A stretch of DNA of 64,000 bases, taken from Urophycis tenuis. Lineage: Eukaryota > Chordata > Actinopteri > Gadiformes > Phycidae. The notes under the pieces are model-generated. The model was not told the origin of the DNA and made no database searches. It worked only from the letters and a program-made list of their open reading frames with translations. The stretch is taken from NCBI GenBank assembly GCA_036785325.1, contig JAXIVH010000001.1, positions 16,768,825 through 16,832,824 on the forward strand, read 5' to 3'. A program made the translations under genes and the position numbers. Each line of letters starts with the position of its first letter. The stretch's first letter is position 1. This document shows positions 16,825 to 28,935 of this stretch, piece after piece.

Positions 16825-19800
16825 TCACTTCTTTCCTGTAAACAAAATAGGTCATATGCTCACCAGTAATCTTAAAAAATACGACATTTTTGTTTGAACA
16901 GAAAGCCATAACATAACATCAACATACAGTAACTTAACTAGGGGAAGTAAAATGACTGCACGATGGACATATAGAATATGCAAGGAGCGTTTCCTTACAA
17001 AATCATTGGAGAGTTGATGATTAATAACACAAATCTTATCTGATCATCCATCAACACCATGAGTGGATAATGAAACGAAGAACACTGCGTCATTACTTTG
17101 ATGTGTATTGCCTGCTACATTATCTCCCAGGCACACTGAAACAGGATGATGAGGTAGCCATGGCAACACTGCATGTGCATGTTTGTTCTGAATGAGCTCA
17201 GCTCAGCATGTTCACATGCAAGCAGGACAGAAATACATTCAGAACAACAATAGTTAAAACCACCAGAAGCATCACCACTAGAACACAACCGCTAGAACCA
17301 CTAGAACACCACCGTGACAACCAGTAGAACACCACCACTAGAACACCACCGTGACAACCACTAGAACACCACCGGGACAACCACTAGAACACCACCACTA
17401 GAACCACTAGAACACCACCATGACAACCACCAGAACACCACCGTGACAACCACTAGAGCCACTGGAACACCACCGTGACAACCACTAGAACCACAGGAAC
17501 ACCACCATGACAACCACTGGAACACCACCATGACAACCACTAGAACACCACCACTAGAACCACTGGAACACCACCATGACAACCACTAGAACACCACCAC
17601 TAGAACCACTGGAACACCACCATGACAACCACTAGAACACCACCGCTGCTATGTTCAGCGCCCGGGGAGCAAGTTGGGGTTCAGTGTCTTGCTCAAGACA
17701 CTCAACCCCTGCAGACAGTTTGGAAGTGGGGGGGGGGTCGAGGGGATCGAGCCGCCGACCCTACGGTTAGTGGACCACCCGCTCTATACCCACTGAGCTG
17801 CTGCCGCCCCTGGAGGAGAGCGGAGCGCCTGGCGCCGGCCCTCACCTGGAAGCTTCAGCCACTTGGGGACCTTGCCGAGGTCAGCCGCAGCACGCTGAGG
17901 GGGCTGGGCGTGTGCAGCGGGGGGGTCCGGGCCCTCCTGTCCGGCCCCCCGGGGTCCCATGGGGGTCTCCACGGGAGGGCGTTCGTACTCACTGTCCACA
18001 GTCGTGGAGGAAAGGCCCGGAGAGCTGGGCATACAGCTGAACACCGCAGAGGTTGAGGAATTAAGGAATGAGAGAAGAGAGTTAGATGTAGATAGATAGA
18101 TAAGACTTTATTGATCCCCCATGGGGGAAATTCACGTATTACTCCGAGTACTGCAGGAAAAGGCTCTCATAGAGCCCTTGACTCATTATTCTCAAACGCT
18201 GAAACAATACTGGTGTATTTATAGCCAAGACTTCTAGGACTTGATCTGAGTGAAAAGCACCAAACGGTATGGTCGAAAACTATTGTAAGTGTAACTTGTG
18301 TGACCGACACTGATTATGCACTGCAGTCTCGATGCATTGGCACATTTGCGTAGGCTGACTTTATGTCAGTCATGATATGAGGTTCACGTGTGATGTGCCC
18401 CAGTGATGAGTGTAAGGGAACATGCAGGACAACAGGTCGGGGGGAATGGGAAAGTGGTGTGAGTTAGTGAGAGAGTGAGAGGGAGAGAGAGTAAGTTTGT
18501 ATGCAAAATGAAAGTGAATTGGGATTCATAGTGAGGGCGGAATGACAGACAAACAGACATCCAGCTAAATAGTGTCTTTACCACACACACACACACACAC
18601 AAGCACACACAGACAGACAGACATACTTTATTGATCCCTGAGGGAAATTGCAAACACACACGTACTTTGCAATAGATTCATTTGCTTGCATGGCCGAAAC
18701 ACAGGCATCAAGGTGCGCCCGCTGTAAGTAACAATCTATGGAGAAAACACACACACACACGTCAATAACCATATGCCACACATTGTTTCTCTGTAATTCA
18801 ACACCAAACAGGCTACTGCTGCCAACTCATAACATGCGTGGACCCACCTGTCTTCCCATCACAGCCAAAGTACACCAGGGCACCAGGGAACAGGTTGGCC
18901 TACAGAACCAAATCCAACAGACAAAAGGCAAAAGACTTGTTACGTAACTGTACCCTGTGTGTGTGCGCGTCGGGCCCCTGAACCTCCCAACAGTGCGGTT
19001 GTTAAAACAGCACAGGTCAGAAGGAAACGGAGGCTGCCTGGAGGCTGCGCCGGGGCACGCCAGACGTGCGTATAGTCTGGCATAGCGCAGCGTTTCCGGA
19101 ACGTGCAAGTGAAGGAGGTGCACGGGGGGAGGCGGCGGCTGTGAGGGCACCCACCCACCTGGAACAGCGTCACAGACGAGTCGTCCAGGATGGTCCTGGG
19201 TGGCGTGATGACTGCAGGGGGGAGGATGAGGATGAACAGCGAGTACCGAGCACCGAGTCACGATGATCAATCATGCCATTCTCAAAAGACGATGAGGCAC
19301 GTTTAGCTTGCTGTTCGACCCGAGTTCAGCCGGTGGAGTCGTCGCCGACGTTCTGTCACTGGTCTGTGAGGTGCATTGTGGGATTGTACTCACATAAGTA
19401 GAAGTTAAGCTGAGGGTCTTCCAAAAAACTCTGGACAAATTTCCGAACAGCAGCGACTGGGAAAAAAAAACCCCCACACACACACACAGACACGGGACAT
19501 GTTTGACTTTTCCCTCGTCATGGTTTTTCAGCGGACAACGGATGCAGGTGACGTCACTGCCCTGCCTGGGGTGAGACAGCGGCGATGAAACGCAAAAAAA
19601 ACACCACATACCCGTCTCCAGAGGCCTGAAGAATCCCTGGACGACGTGGCGGTCTGGAAACTGGACCCTGAGCACCACCTAAAGGTGGGGATGGAGAACG
19701 GTTCGATGAGGAAGACCCGAAAGGAGGGTGCTGTGTAGTAGCAATATATATACGGCAAGTAAGTCATTAGTAGGCAAGTTATATACAAAAGCGTTGTTAT

Positions 19801-21710
19801 ATACGAAATTATGATGTATAATTATATATGATATAGTTATACGAAATATGTTACACTTTTCAATAAGCTTGGTTGCGTGCGTGCGTGGACATGTGCCCAA
19901 GACCTGATGAGCCAACGTGGACATGAACACATCACAGAGCGGCTCTTACTTTGGGATAGCGCCCCAGCTTCTCCTTCAGCTGGGACTCCTTCAGCGCTTT
20001 GGTCATCAGAGGGCTCTCCTCCAACGACCTCCTGAGGCAAAAACAAAATACAACGGAACAGACAACAGAGGATCGTCAGATCGAGTGGATGCTGAAGAAT
20101 CACCCACAGTCAGACCCTTGTACACGCCAGTAAAACTAAGTTATCATGGCTGTTTTCAGTTCTTTCAAAGTAAAAGACAACGTTCGCTGCGAACGTTGGA
20201 CAACAATTGAGGACACTGGCCCACGGTTCGGACACGTCGCGGGTCCGATTTGGACTGAACCAACTTCAACGGGCCACCAATTCTAGGGTGGAAACCGACC
20301 AGAGTTGATGTTGTACACCCAGATTGCTACGATTACTTACATTTTTTAAATTCATTTATTTATTTTTAAATCAGAAACCAGCGTTCCAGTGTCCCGGGCG
20401 CACGGCTCATCACCAACCTCTCGCTCTTCAGCTGGGCGAAGCGTTTGCGTATGTCGTCGACGGTCACCTCGAAGAACTCATCGGACAGCTCCTGGTGGTC
20501 TCCCTGCCGCCGGGGCCCCGCGTCCAGGTGGTAGACGAGCGCGTCTCGCTCCACAGGCTGAGGAGAGACGGGGGGGGGGGGGAGGGGGGGGCGGAGTCCG
20601 GGTCACTGGGGCCCGCGGTCAACCGTGCCACCTCTCGGCGTCAAAAACGGGAGTCTGCGCGTCAGGGCCGTGGCGGTTCACTCGGCTCACGGTTCCGTTT
20701 CGGTCGCGCACAATTTCTACCGAGGAACGTTTGCGGCGGCGGCGGCGGCGGTGTGCCGCAGGACGCCGGGCGGCCGAATTCGCAAAAACAAACAGTAACT
20801 TGGGAGCTTTTGTGTTCAATTAAGCCAATCGAACATCACATTTTTCACTTCCCGATGCGCATCGAGACAGCTTTGCATCACACAGCATATTTATGGCGAG
20901 ACATTCATGCTGGTTTTACCTCCAGATAATCCTCCCTCAGCTCCATGTCCTCATCGCTCTGGTGGACCCGGTCCTGTGAACACACAAACCAATGACACAT
21001 GGGTCCCTGCCCGGCCACACACATTCAGTCAATGGCTGCAGCCCACCTTGGCACTGCAGTTCTGGCTAGGCTTGGCTTTCTTGGCTTTCGGTGACCCTCC
21101 TGTTGCCATGGACACCCCGGAGAACGAAGCGGCGGAGGACGACGGCGAATGCCCAGCCCCACCGGCCGGGGGACCGCCCAGACGCTGACCGCCTCCCGTA
21201 AAGGGGGTGAAGGGGGCCGCGGGAGGCGCGGGGGGGGGGGGCGGCGGCCGGCTGGGCGGACACCAGCCCCGACGGCCCCGCTCGCTCGCCGTCCTCAACC
21301 GGCGTTGCGCCGGCAGCGTTGCCCTTCAGCCCAGATGCACCCTGGGAGACCGGGGGGACTTCCGGAGGAGGAGGAGGACGGGCGGCGATGGCAGAGGACA
21401 GGGGGGCCGTGGCGGCCGCCGCGACAGGTGCGGCGGCGGTGGCGGCAGCCGGGACAGGCGTGGCTTCCGCAGGCCTCTCTGGGCTGGCGGCGCGGACCGG
21501 CGCCCTCGAGGCCATCGTGTCGGCCTGAGAGGCGGCGGGCCTGGCGGAGCGCTGGGAGGGATCAGGTTCACTCCCCTGCGCCGCTGGCGCAACTGCCGTT
21601 GCAGCGGTTTCCACGTCATCCCTGCCATCTTCTTCTGATTTCTTTTGAAGAAACCTATAGAAGAGAGGGGATACCATGATAAAATATAAATGTTGTATTT
21701 CATAACAGTC

Positions 21711-21747
<37 letters not shown>

Positions 21748-21852
21748 GTATATATATATATAGGGCCTACCTGACTATGGCACTCCCACTTGTGAGCCCC
21801 AAAGACTTCAGTGTTGCCGTTTTTAAAGCCTCTTCTCCGCTCACCTGTAATC

Positions 21853-21898
<46 letters not shown>

Positions 21899-24800
21899 GT
21901 TCACAAAATGCCGTGTCCCTCAGCTTGATGACTGATGTGGCTTTACCAACCTTGTCTCTCATGTAAACGCACACAGGAGTGGATCCTGACTGTGCCAGCA
22001 CTCTGCAGAGAAGAACCACCGGTGATATGGTGTGAGTCTTACAACAGTCACTTTCTGAGAAGGGAAATCTTTAAGATACTCTCCTGCATTTCCTTGCAAT
22101 CAATGAATACACTTTTTTTCAAACCACACGATATGCGATAAATATCTCCGCCATTTCTGCATACGAGTAAATATGGAAAGACACACACACACACACACAC
22201 ACACTCACCTCGTCTCAGGAAAGTGTGTGATGAGTTCCCACAGATTTTGCCCACAGGAGAAAGATCCCTGCAGTCGAGAACCATCTTCCAACTGCAGGCC
22301 AATGCGTACCTAGAAGAACATGCATGTAGACACCCGTCTTCACAGGATTCATCCCGGGAGCACACACAGGGCAACACACTTGACTTGGAGCTAGTGAGGG
22401 AATCGTGTACAGCACTTGATGCGTCAACATGGCCGCCAGGGCCTTCACTGCATAGGCCTGAGCTTTCATCGGGGTAAAGTCAAATTGCCACGGCTCAGCT
22501 CACCAATAAAAGCCAGCTCTTTGTCATTTCTATGAAATGCTTGGTTACCACCCAGCATTTTGTGTGGCTTATGTCAGTTACACAGATTGTTAGTCATTTT
22601 CTAGGAACAGTTATGCGTGAATGTGGAATTTATCTAGTCCTCTTCTAATGCCTCCGCAGCCACTGACTTCCACACACTCTGTTGTGACCTCACACTGTTG
22701 CTATACAATACACACTACTGTTCAAAAGTTTGGGGTCACTTAGAAATTTCCTTATTTTTGAAAGAAAAGCACTGTTTTTTCAATGAAGATAACATTACAC
22801 TAATCAGAAATACACTATACGTTGTTAATGTGGTAAATGACTATTCTAGCTGCAAACATCTGGTTTTTAATGCAATATCTACATAGGCGTATAGAGGCCC
22901 ATTTCCAGCAACCATCACTCCAGTGTTCTAATGGTACATTGTGTTTGCTAATTGCGTTAGAAGGCTAATGGATTAGAGAACCCTTGAAAACCCTTGTGCA
23001 ATTATGTTAGCACAGATGAAAACAGTTTTGCTGGTTAGAGAAGCTATAAAACTGAGCATCCTGTGAGCTAGTTGAGAATCTGGAGCATCACATTTCTGGA
23101 TTCGATTAAACTCTCAAAATGGCCAGAAAAAGATAACTTTAATGTGAAACTCGACAGTCTATTCTTGTTCTTAGAAATGAAGGCTGTTCCATGTGAGAAA
23201 TTGCCAAGAAAGATTTCCTACAACGGTGTGTACTACTCCCTTCAGAGAACAGCACAAACAGGCTCTAACCAGAGTAGAAAGAGAAGTGGGAGGCCCCGCT
23301 GCACAACTGGGCAAGAAGACAACTACATTCCAGTCTCTAGTTTGAGAAATAGACGCCTCACAGGCCCTCAACTGGCAGCTTCATTAAATAGTACCCTGCA
23401 AAAGGCCAGTGTCAATGTCTACACAGTGAAGAGGCGACTCCGGGATGCTGGCCTTCGGGGCAGAATGGCAAAGAAAAAGCCATATCTGAAACTGGCCAAT
23501 AAAAGGAAAAGACTAATATGGCCAAAAGAACACAGACATAGCCAATTTCCTCCTACAACAGGACAATGACCCAAAGCACACCTATTAGAGAAGAACTATT
23601 TAGGGAACTATTTAGGGAAGAAGCAGGCAGCTGGTCTTTTATCTGTAATGGAGTTTCATGGAAAACACTAAATTGTCTGGGTGACCCCAAACTCTTGAAC
23701 GGTAGTGTATATGAAATACAGAAACGGCCCCATTGTCTTCAAATAAGGGAGATGGGATTTCTTTTTTGATGTGGTTGGCTGTGGATTTGTCTTCTTTGCA
23801 ATGGACGCTGTGCACCCAACCTACGAGAGAGAGAGTGAAGTGGCCCACAGAAAACAACAACATTGCTTGGTACCAACTTGACCAGGACCTCGACAGAGTT
23901 CTAGAGGCCACATTGGGAGGATCAGCTGAAAGAAAAATGGACAGCATGACCACCATTGTCTACTCCATGGCCAAAGAACGCTTTGGTACGGAGAAGAAAG
24001 GCAGCAATATGGCACCTGGAAAACGGACCAACAGAAGGGCAAGAGAGATTACGCAGCTGAGAAGGGAAATCAAGGCTCTCAACATGCAGTACAAACCGGC
24101 TAGTCCCAAAGAGGAGGGCATAAAAGACCTGACCACTCGACTTCAAGGGCAACTACGCAGACTAAGAAGGGCAGAGAGGTCTCTGAGGCTGAGCAAGGAG
24201 AAGGAGGTTAAACCAACAACGAGCCAACATGGAGAGAAATCCAGGACATTGTGCACAAAGCCCGGTCATCATCAGCCCCAGGGCCTAGCTCTATACCATA
24301 CAAAGTATACAAGAGATGTCCAATGCTTCTGCGCAGGCTATGGAACCTGTTGCGGAGAATTTGGATAAAGGGCATTACTCCAACATCCTGGAAGAGAGCG
24401 GAGGGACGTGCTTTGTACCAAAGGAAATGGACTCTGAAATAGGCCAATTCCGAACCATTTCTCTCCTGAGTGTCGAATGTAAGGTATTTTTCTCAGTCCT
24501 GGCGTGGAGGCTGACCATATACATGGTGAAGAACAAGTACGTCGACACATCAATCCAGAAGGGCGGCATCCCAGGCTCCCCTGGATGTTTGGAGCATACA
24601 AGCATCATCAGCCAGCTGATCCGCGAGGTGCCACGACAAGGTACTCAGAGCACTAGCCGACACCTTGGAGCAGGAGAGACGGAAGAAGCACCAACCTCAA
24701 CCCGAGACCAACGCCATCCATCCAGTTCATCAGGGAGGGGGAGAAATCATCATCCTCCAAGAAGAGTCTCTTGTGGACAGCACCAGCATGGGAGATGAGG

Positions 24801-26110
24801 GTAGACCTTGGAAGGAAATGACACTTTCCCCAGGTTGTCCAAACTTCTCTGAGGCCTGACATGGTCATTTGGTCAGAAGAGGCCAAAAAGATCATCCTGA
24901 TCGAACTGACCGCCCCGTGGGGAGATGGATGCAGCGAAGCCCATGAGAGGAAAGCCACCAAGTACCAGGATCTGGTCCAACAGTGCAGGGACAAGGGACG
25001 GCAGGCCTGGCTATTCCCAGTGGAGGTCGGGTGCAGGGGCTTCCCAGCACAGTCTGTGTGGAACACACTGACAGCGCTGGGAATAACAGGAAGGGAGAGG
25101 AAGACAGCTGCCCGTAGGTTGGGGGAAGCCGCAGAGAGAGAGCCTCTTGCTGGCTCTGGAATAGGAGGGAGGAGTTAAGCTGGGGACCAGGAGAAGATGG
25201 GCAGTGACTGGCCATCACTGCCGGCCCGCCAACTCGAGGGCGTTGTGGCTCAGGGTTGAAACGCCCAATGAAAGTTGGACACCACCTGATGACATCTTCT
25301 CCTGGTTGAAAGCTACAGTCACTTTCTAAGTTACTGAAGGAGTTAGCACTGTATTGTGTATGTAATAGCTCTGTGAGCGATCGATGACGAAGTAGCTGTA
25401 CACTCCACATGGTGACATGCTCATTCATTTAAAAGGGTGCTTTAAAAGAGGTCTGCTACTTTAATATAGAGAAATCTTTCATACCTGGCTATCAGCTGCA
25501 GCCTGTTTTCTTGTACTTGGAACCATTTCCAGTTTGGCATTGTTGGGCACGCTGGCGTACCTCCATTGTAACGTTAGGTCCAGCACGTTCCTCTGAAACC
25601 TGTTAAACGTGGAGGCGGCGGGGGGCTTCCGTTATTACTGTGTTTAACAGGACATTATAAATATATCCAATAGAGAATAAAAAGACCAAATTAGGCTGAA
25701 ACTATTGTCTTTAATGTATTTCGTTACAATGGACAGTAGGCTTTAATGCTAAGGCAACTTACTTCAACCCGTGATCGTTTGGATTAAATTCGTGCTTTTT
25801 ACAGACGTCCTCGAGAACCTGAGAAAACACAATTGAAAGGAAGATCAGGATGATTTGAAGGATGCTATTTTGTTAATTGACATTGGTAATCAGAAAGATA
25901 GAAACGCATCAGTCACTAGCTACCGTTAGCTAAACACGACAGTGGTTTCACAGAAGCAACGGATGAAACAAACAGTCATGATTAATTATGCTTCGGCGTT
26001 ATAAATTAAACACGCGTTACCTGTAATAGCGGTGTGTTTGGGGAGACTTTGACAGTTTGTCTTCTTCCGTTTGGAGTAAGCACAGTCACAGCTGCACTGT
26101 TGGCTGCCAT
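16825..26110 (-). CDS. aspscr1: Tether containing UBX domain for GLUT4 (TUG/UBXN9), 17 coding exons
   Basis: ASPSCR1/TUG retains GLUT4 vesicles and binds p97/VCP through its UBX region. Exons on the minus strand are 26021-26110, 25763-25818, 25485-25599, 22209-22309, 21951-22002, 21771-21844, 21047-21654, 20920-20973, 20418-20557, 19950-20031, 19612-19678, 19394-19456, 19159-19211, 18848-18899, 18660-18735, 17846-18036 and 16825-16835. Splice phases agree throughout. Start MAANSAAVTVLTPNGRR opens the N-terminal ubiquitin-like domain. A second Ub-like segment contains LWELITHFPE and VCVYMRD. Exon 7 is a low-complexity linker leading to the conserved PFTPFTGGGQRLGGPP. Then comes LSDEFFEVTVDDI, then the UBX domain (RVQFPDRHVVQGFFRP to ANLFPGALVYFG), and the family ending LGKVPKWLKLPGKK. 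The length would be about 627 residues (human 553). Exon 7 carries a +1 frameshift in a C12 run (21230-21241), so the frame as given is broken there. Confidence 0.93.
17235..17645. repeat. Minisatellite 'accactagaacaccacc'
   Basis: About 400 bases of tandem, shuffled units built from 'accactagaacaccacc' and 'gtgacaacc', in the last aspscr1 intron. Open frames through it on the minus strand give repetitive Trp/Cys/Ser-rich peptides and are not genes. Confidence 0.9.
17646..17816 (-). mobile_element. tRNA-derived SINE
   Basis: On the minus strand an A-box-like segment (CAGCTCAGTGGGTATAGAG) is followed by a B-box-like segment (GGTCGGCGGCTCGATCCC). Then comes the widespread fish phrase 'tgtcttgagcaagacactgaacccc'. 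It lies in the last aspscr1 intron, right beside the exon ending at 17846. Confidence 0.75.
18094..18140 (-). mobile_element. 5'-truncated LINE tail ('gactttattgatccccc')
   Basis: A (GATA)n run joined to 'gactttattgatcccccatgggggaaattca'-type sequence. A second such tail lies at 18609-18650 (CAGA repeats followed by 'actttattgatccctgagggaaattg'). Both resemble the 3' end of the Rex1-type copies at 28162-28230 and 53170-53213, so they are probably very short LINE 3' fragments in aspscr1 introns. Confidence 0.5.
21713..21897. repeat. (TA)n and (CA)n microsatellites flanking aspscr1 exon 6
   Basis: A TA tract at about 21713-21760 ends about ten bases from the exon (21771-21844). A CA tract at about 21850-21897 starts just beyond it. 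The 74-base exon is thus squeezed between two unstable repeats. Confidence 0.9.
22709..23710. mobile_element. Internally deleted Tc1/mariner-type transposon
   Basis: Terminal inverted repeats match over roughly 28 bases: 'cactactgttcaaaagttt' then 'ggggtcac' on the left, and the complement of 'gtgaccccaaactcttgaac' then 'ggtagtg' on the right, next to TA. The plus-strand frame at about 23072-23569 carries typical Tc1 transposase N-terminal features (RSGRPRCTT; SLRNRRLTGPQLAA; STLQKASVNVYTVKRRLRDA). It jumps from WPKEHR almost directly to a fragment of the QDNDPKHT motif. Most of the DDE catalytic domain is therefore missing and the copy is dead. It lies in aspscr1 intron 3. Confidence 0.85.
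23790..25330 (+). mobile_element. Degenerate non-LTR retrotransposon (reverse transcriptase remnant)
   Basis: Several broken plus-strand frames form one element. At 23733-24230 there is a basic region with RRAREITQLRREIKALN and LRRLRRAERS. At 24316-24620 there is a reverse transcriptase N-part in two frames (QFRTISLLSVECKVFFSVL; QKGGIPGSPGCLEHTSIISQ). At 24861-25178 there is the C-terminal part (VIWSEEAKKIILIELTAPW; FPVEVGCRGFPAQSVW; TGRERKTAARRLGEAAE). These combinations occur in non-LTR retrotransposon polyproteins of fish and invertebrates; the exact clade is not assigned. Frameshifts and a deleted RT core show it is inactive. It lies in aspscr1 intron 3. Confidence 0.7.
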
Positions 26111-26719
26111 TACGATATGACGTATCCGTGTTTATTTCAATAAACTTTATTGAACAGTATGTTTCTGGCAGATTTCAGGGCAACTCATCTCGTGTCCTCT
26201 GAAAAGTCATGCCATCCTTTAAATGCATATTTGATTGACAAATATGCACAGGATACATCAAATAGTACAAGCAGAATCCAAAACAAACTCAGAAAAAGAA
26301 GACAAAGCCAGGGAACAAAAACTAATCCCGTGTTTTGTCCAAGTATTAAGCTAAGGAAGAATTAGCGCCCTCTTCCGTCGTAACTCACATTTTGTGTATT
26401 AATGTCATTGTATACCAGATAACCACATAACCAAAACAAAGTATTGTGATTACTATCTTGCTAAAATGCTAAATAAACACATTATATCAATAAATATAAA
26501 ATAACCATAGCCTATAAAATACATTTGTGTGGTAAATGAGTGTTATATGAGTGTTAGAGAAGCTGCGACACATGTTCTCAATGTGTGGCAGAAAATATTG
26601 AAGCACTTAAAGTTGCCTAAAATTCAGAAAATTCAATTCATTTTGATAGGCGCCACTTTCTTCACCAACAGATCAATTAAACAAATAATGAAATTTAAAA
26701 AAATGGTTCGAAATGAAAT

Positions 26720-27960
26720 TGGATAAAATGTTGTCTGATATGACACACTGTCCAGTGAGTCAAAGGGGTCAGCACAGACAGTGGTCCACGCAGGGAAATC
26801 CAATATTACATTTCCCTTATCCAATAACCAGCCCCATCCTCTACAGCCTGTTCACCCACGACTGCGTCGCTTCCTACCCTGACAACACCATCATTAAGTT
26901 CGCCGACGACACCGTTGTGATTGGACGCATCACTGGCGGAGACGAGGCGGACTACAGGAGGGAGGTGGACAGTCTGGTGACGTGGTGTGGAAATAACAAC
27001 CTCACCCTCAACACTGACAAGACCAAAGAGATGATTGTGGACATGAGGAAGGAGAAGAGGCCTCATCAGCCACTGTTCATCCGAGGTCTTGAGGTTGAGA
27101 GGGTGAGCAACTTTAAATACCTAGGGGTCCACATCAGTGACGACCTCACCTGGACATTCAACACCACACAGGTGGTGAAGAAGGCTCAGCAGCGGCTGTA
27201 CTTCCTGAGGAGGCTGAGGAAATTTGGGATGGCGCCCAAGATCCTCAGCAACTTCTACAGCTGCATCATTGAGTCTGTTTTGACCACCTGCATCACCGTG
27301 TGGTACGGCAGCTCAACTGTGTGGGACCGCAAACGCCTGCAGAGAGTGGTAAAGACTGCGTCTAAGATCACCAGGACACCACAGCCCTCTCTGCAGAGCA
27401 TATACCACCGCAGAGTCCACAGGAGAGCTGCCTCCATCATCAAAGACCCCACTCACCCCCAGCACGGACTCTTCACACTCCTGCCCTCAGGCCGGAGGTT
27501 CAGGAGTGTGAGATGCAGAACCACCAGGTTCAAGAATTCCTTCTTCCCCACGGCCGTCAGACTGTTGAACAGCTGAACCCCCTTAAGGACAGAGCGGACA
27601 TGGACATGGACATCCTCACTGGACACTTTACACTGTTACTTGCACTAACTTTGCACAATAATGTCCAATGTTTACAGCTGCTGATGCACAATGCACATTT
27701 ACAATTTCATTTCACAATTTCATCTCATTCACATCTTCTAAATGTTATATTTCTATTTTATTTTTCTTTATTTATTTTTATTTTATATATTTTTTTACTT
27801 TTTATTTGAATTTTTTATTGTACAATTTATTCTATTTAGATTTTTATACATTATTTATATATGGTATCCAGTGTGGGCAGCAAAGTAAGCATTTCATTGT
27901 TCAGGGAAACAAACGTGTTTCTTTACTGCACACATGACAATAAAAACCTTTGAATCCTTG
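26720..27960 (+). mobile_element. LINE, C-terminal part of reverse transcriptase and 3' end (L2/Rex-like)
   Basis: A plus-strand open frame (26713-27576) contains the RT YADD-box variant (IKFADDTVVIGRI), then NLTLNTDKTKEMIVD, FKYLGVHISDDLTW and LYFLRRLRKFGM. The C-terminal zinc-knuckle-like and HPQHGLFTLLPSGRRF region typical of Jockey-superfamily LINEs follows. It is 5'-truncated. The 3' UTR ends with 'caataaaaacctttgaatc' then 'cttga'. It lies between aspscr1 and the Rex1 copies. Confidence 0.85.
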
Positions 27961-28161
27961 AAGAGAGGTCAGCAACTTCTCCTTTCCATTGTTGTCATAC
28001 AGTGAAGCTCGAAGGCCAAAAGAAAATTTCTCTGTTTCGCTGGTTGAATTAGAAAAACCTTTGTGTTGCTATTTCTTTATCTGCTTTTAAAAAGAAAAAA
28101 AAAGATTGAAACTATGGTGTACTGAAGAGTTTGAACCAAACAACATATTTCCTTTTTTTTT

Positions 28162-28935
28162 TTAAGATAAGATAAGATAAGATAAGATATTCCTTTATTA
28201 ATCCCCCTTAGGAGAAATTCACAGTGACCAGCAGTACAGGGGATAGATGTGCAGTAAGAGCCTGGCTAAAGTCAATACACAATAAACAATAAATTAGATT
28301 AAATACAAGCTCTTAAGTCAGGTCGGTGACGAGTGAGTACCTGTATGCATACTAGTGTCCTTGATAGTTGTTTATGGTGCAAAATGCAAAGTAGATAGAT
28401 AGTGCAAATATGCGGAAAGTGCAAGGTGCAAGATGTGCAAATTTATACAGGTATTCCAGGTACAACATATGAATAGACCTGGAATAACAACGGCTAGGAC
28501 ACAGTCCAAGGTGTGTGGTGTGGTGTATGTGAATGTGAAGTTCAGTCCATTCCATTTGTCTTTTGTCTGGTGGTGTTGGAGCTTCCTGAGCCTGATGGTT
28601 GGTGGGATGAGGGAGCGCCCAAGCACTTTGAGGCACTTGGCTGAGTGAGCATGTGGCTGAACGTGTTCCTGAGTTGCTTCAGTTGCTTCAGTTCGGCATA
28701 GTGAGGCTGAGAGGGTAGTTCCGGGTCGCCAGCAGCTTTCCCCTCGTCCTCCTCACTGTCGCCGCCTCCACACAGTCCAGCTTCATCCCCACTGCAGAGC
28801 TCGCCGTCCTCCCTGGCTTGTACAGCTTCCTGGCACCACCGCTCCCAATGCTTCCTCCCCAGCACACGGCAGTGAAGAAGGTGACACTGGCCACCGCAGG
28901 CTGGTAGACCATCCATAGCAGCCTGGTGCACGCAA
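28162..28935 (-). mobile_element. Rex1-type LINE, 5'-truncated copy A
   Basis: On the minus strand, broken frames carry TFFTAVCWGGSIGS, KLYKPGRTASSAVGMKLD and the C-terminal GAPSSHQPSG segment. They are followed by a 3' UTR ending in 'attaataaaggaata' and (TCTTA)n (28162-28190 on the plus strand). It is nearly the same sequence as the copy at 52467-53213. Its 5' end at about 28930 interrupts the tail of the neighbouring Rex1 copy B. Confidence 0.85.

Noticed and set aside
17240..17640. Trp/Ser/Gly-rich repeat proteins on the minus strand
   Set aside because: Frames through a minisatellite in an aspscr1 intron.
21149..21679. Plus-strand Arg/Gly-rich open frames
   Set aside because: Antisense shadows of aspscr1 exon 7, which has clear homology and splice sites on the minus strand.
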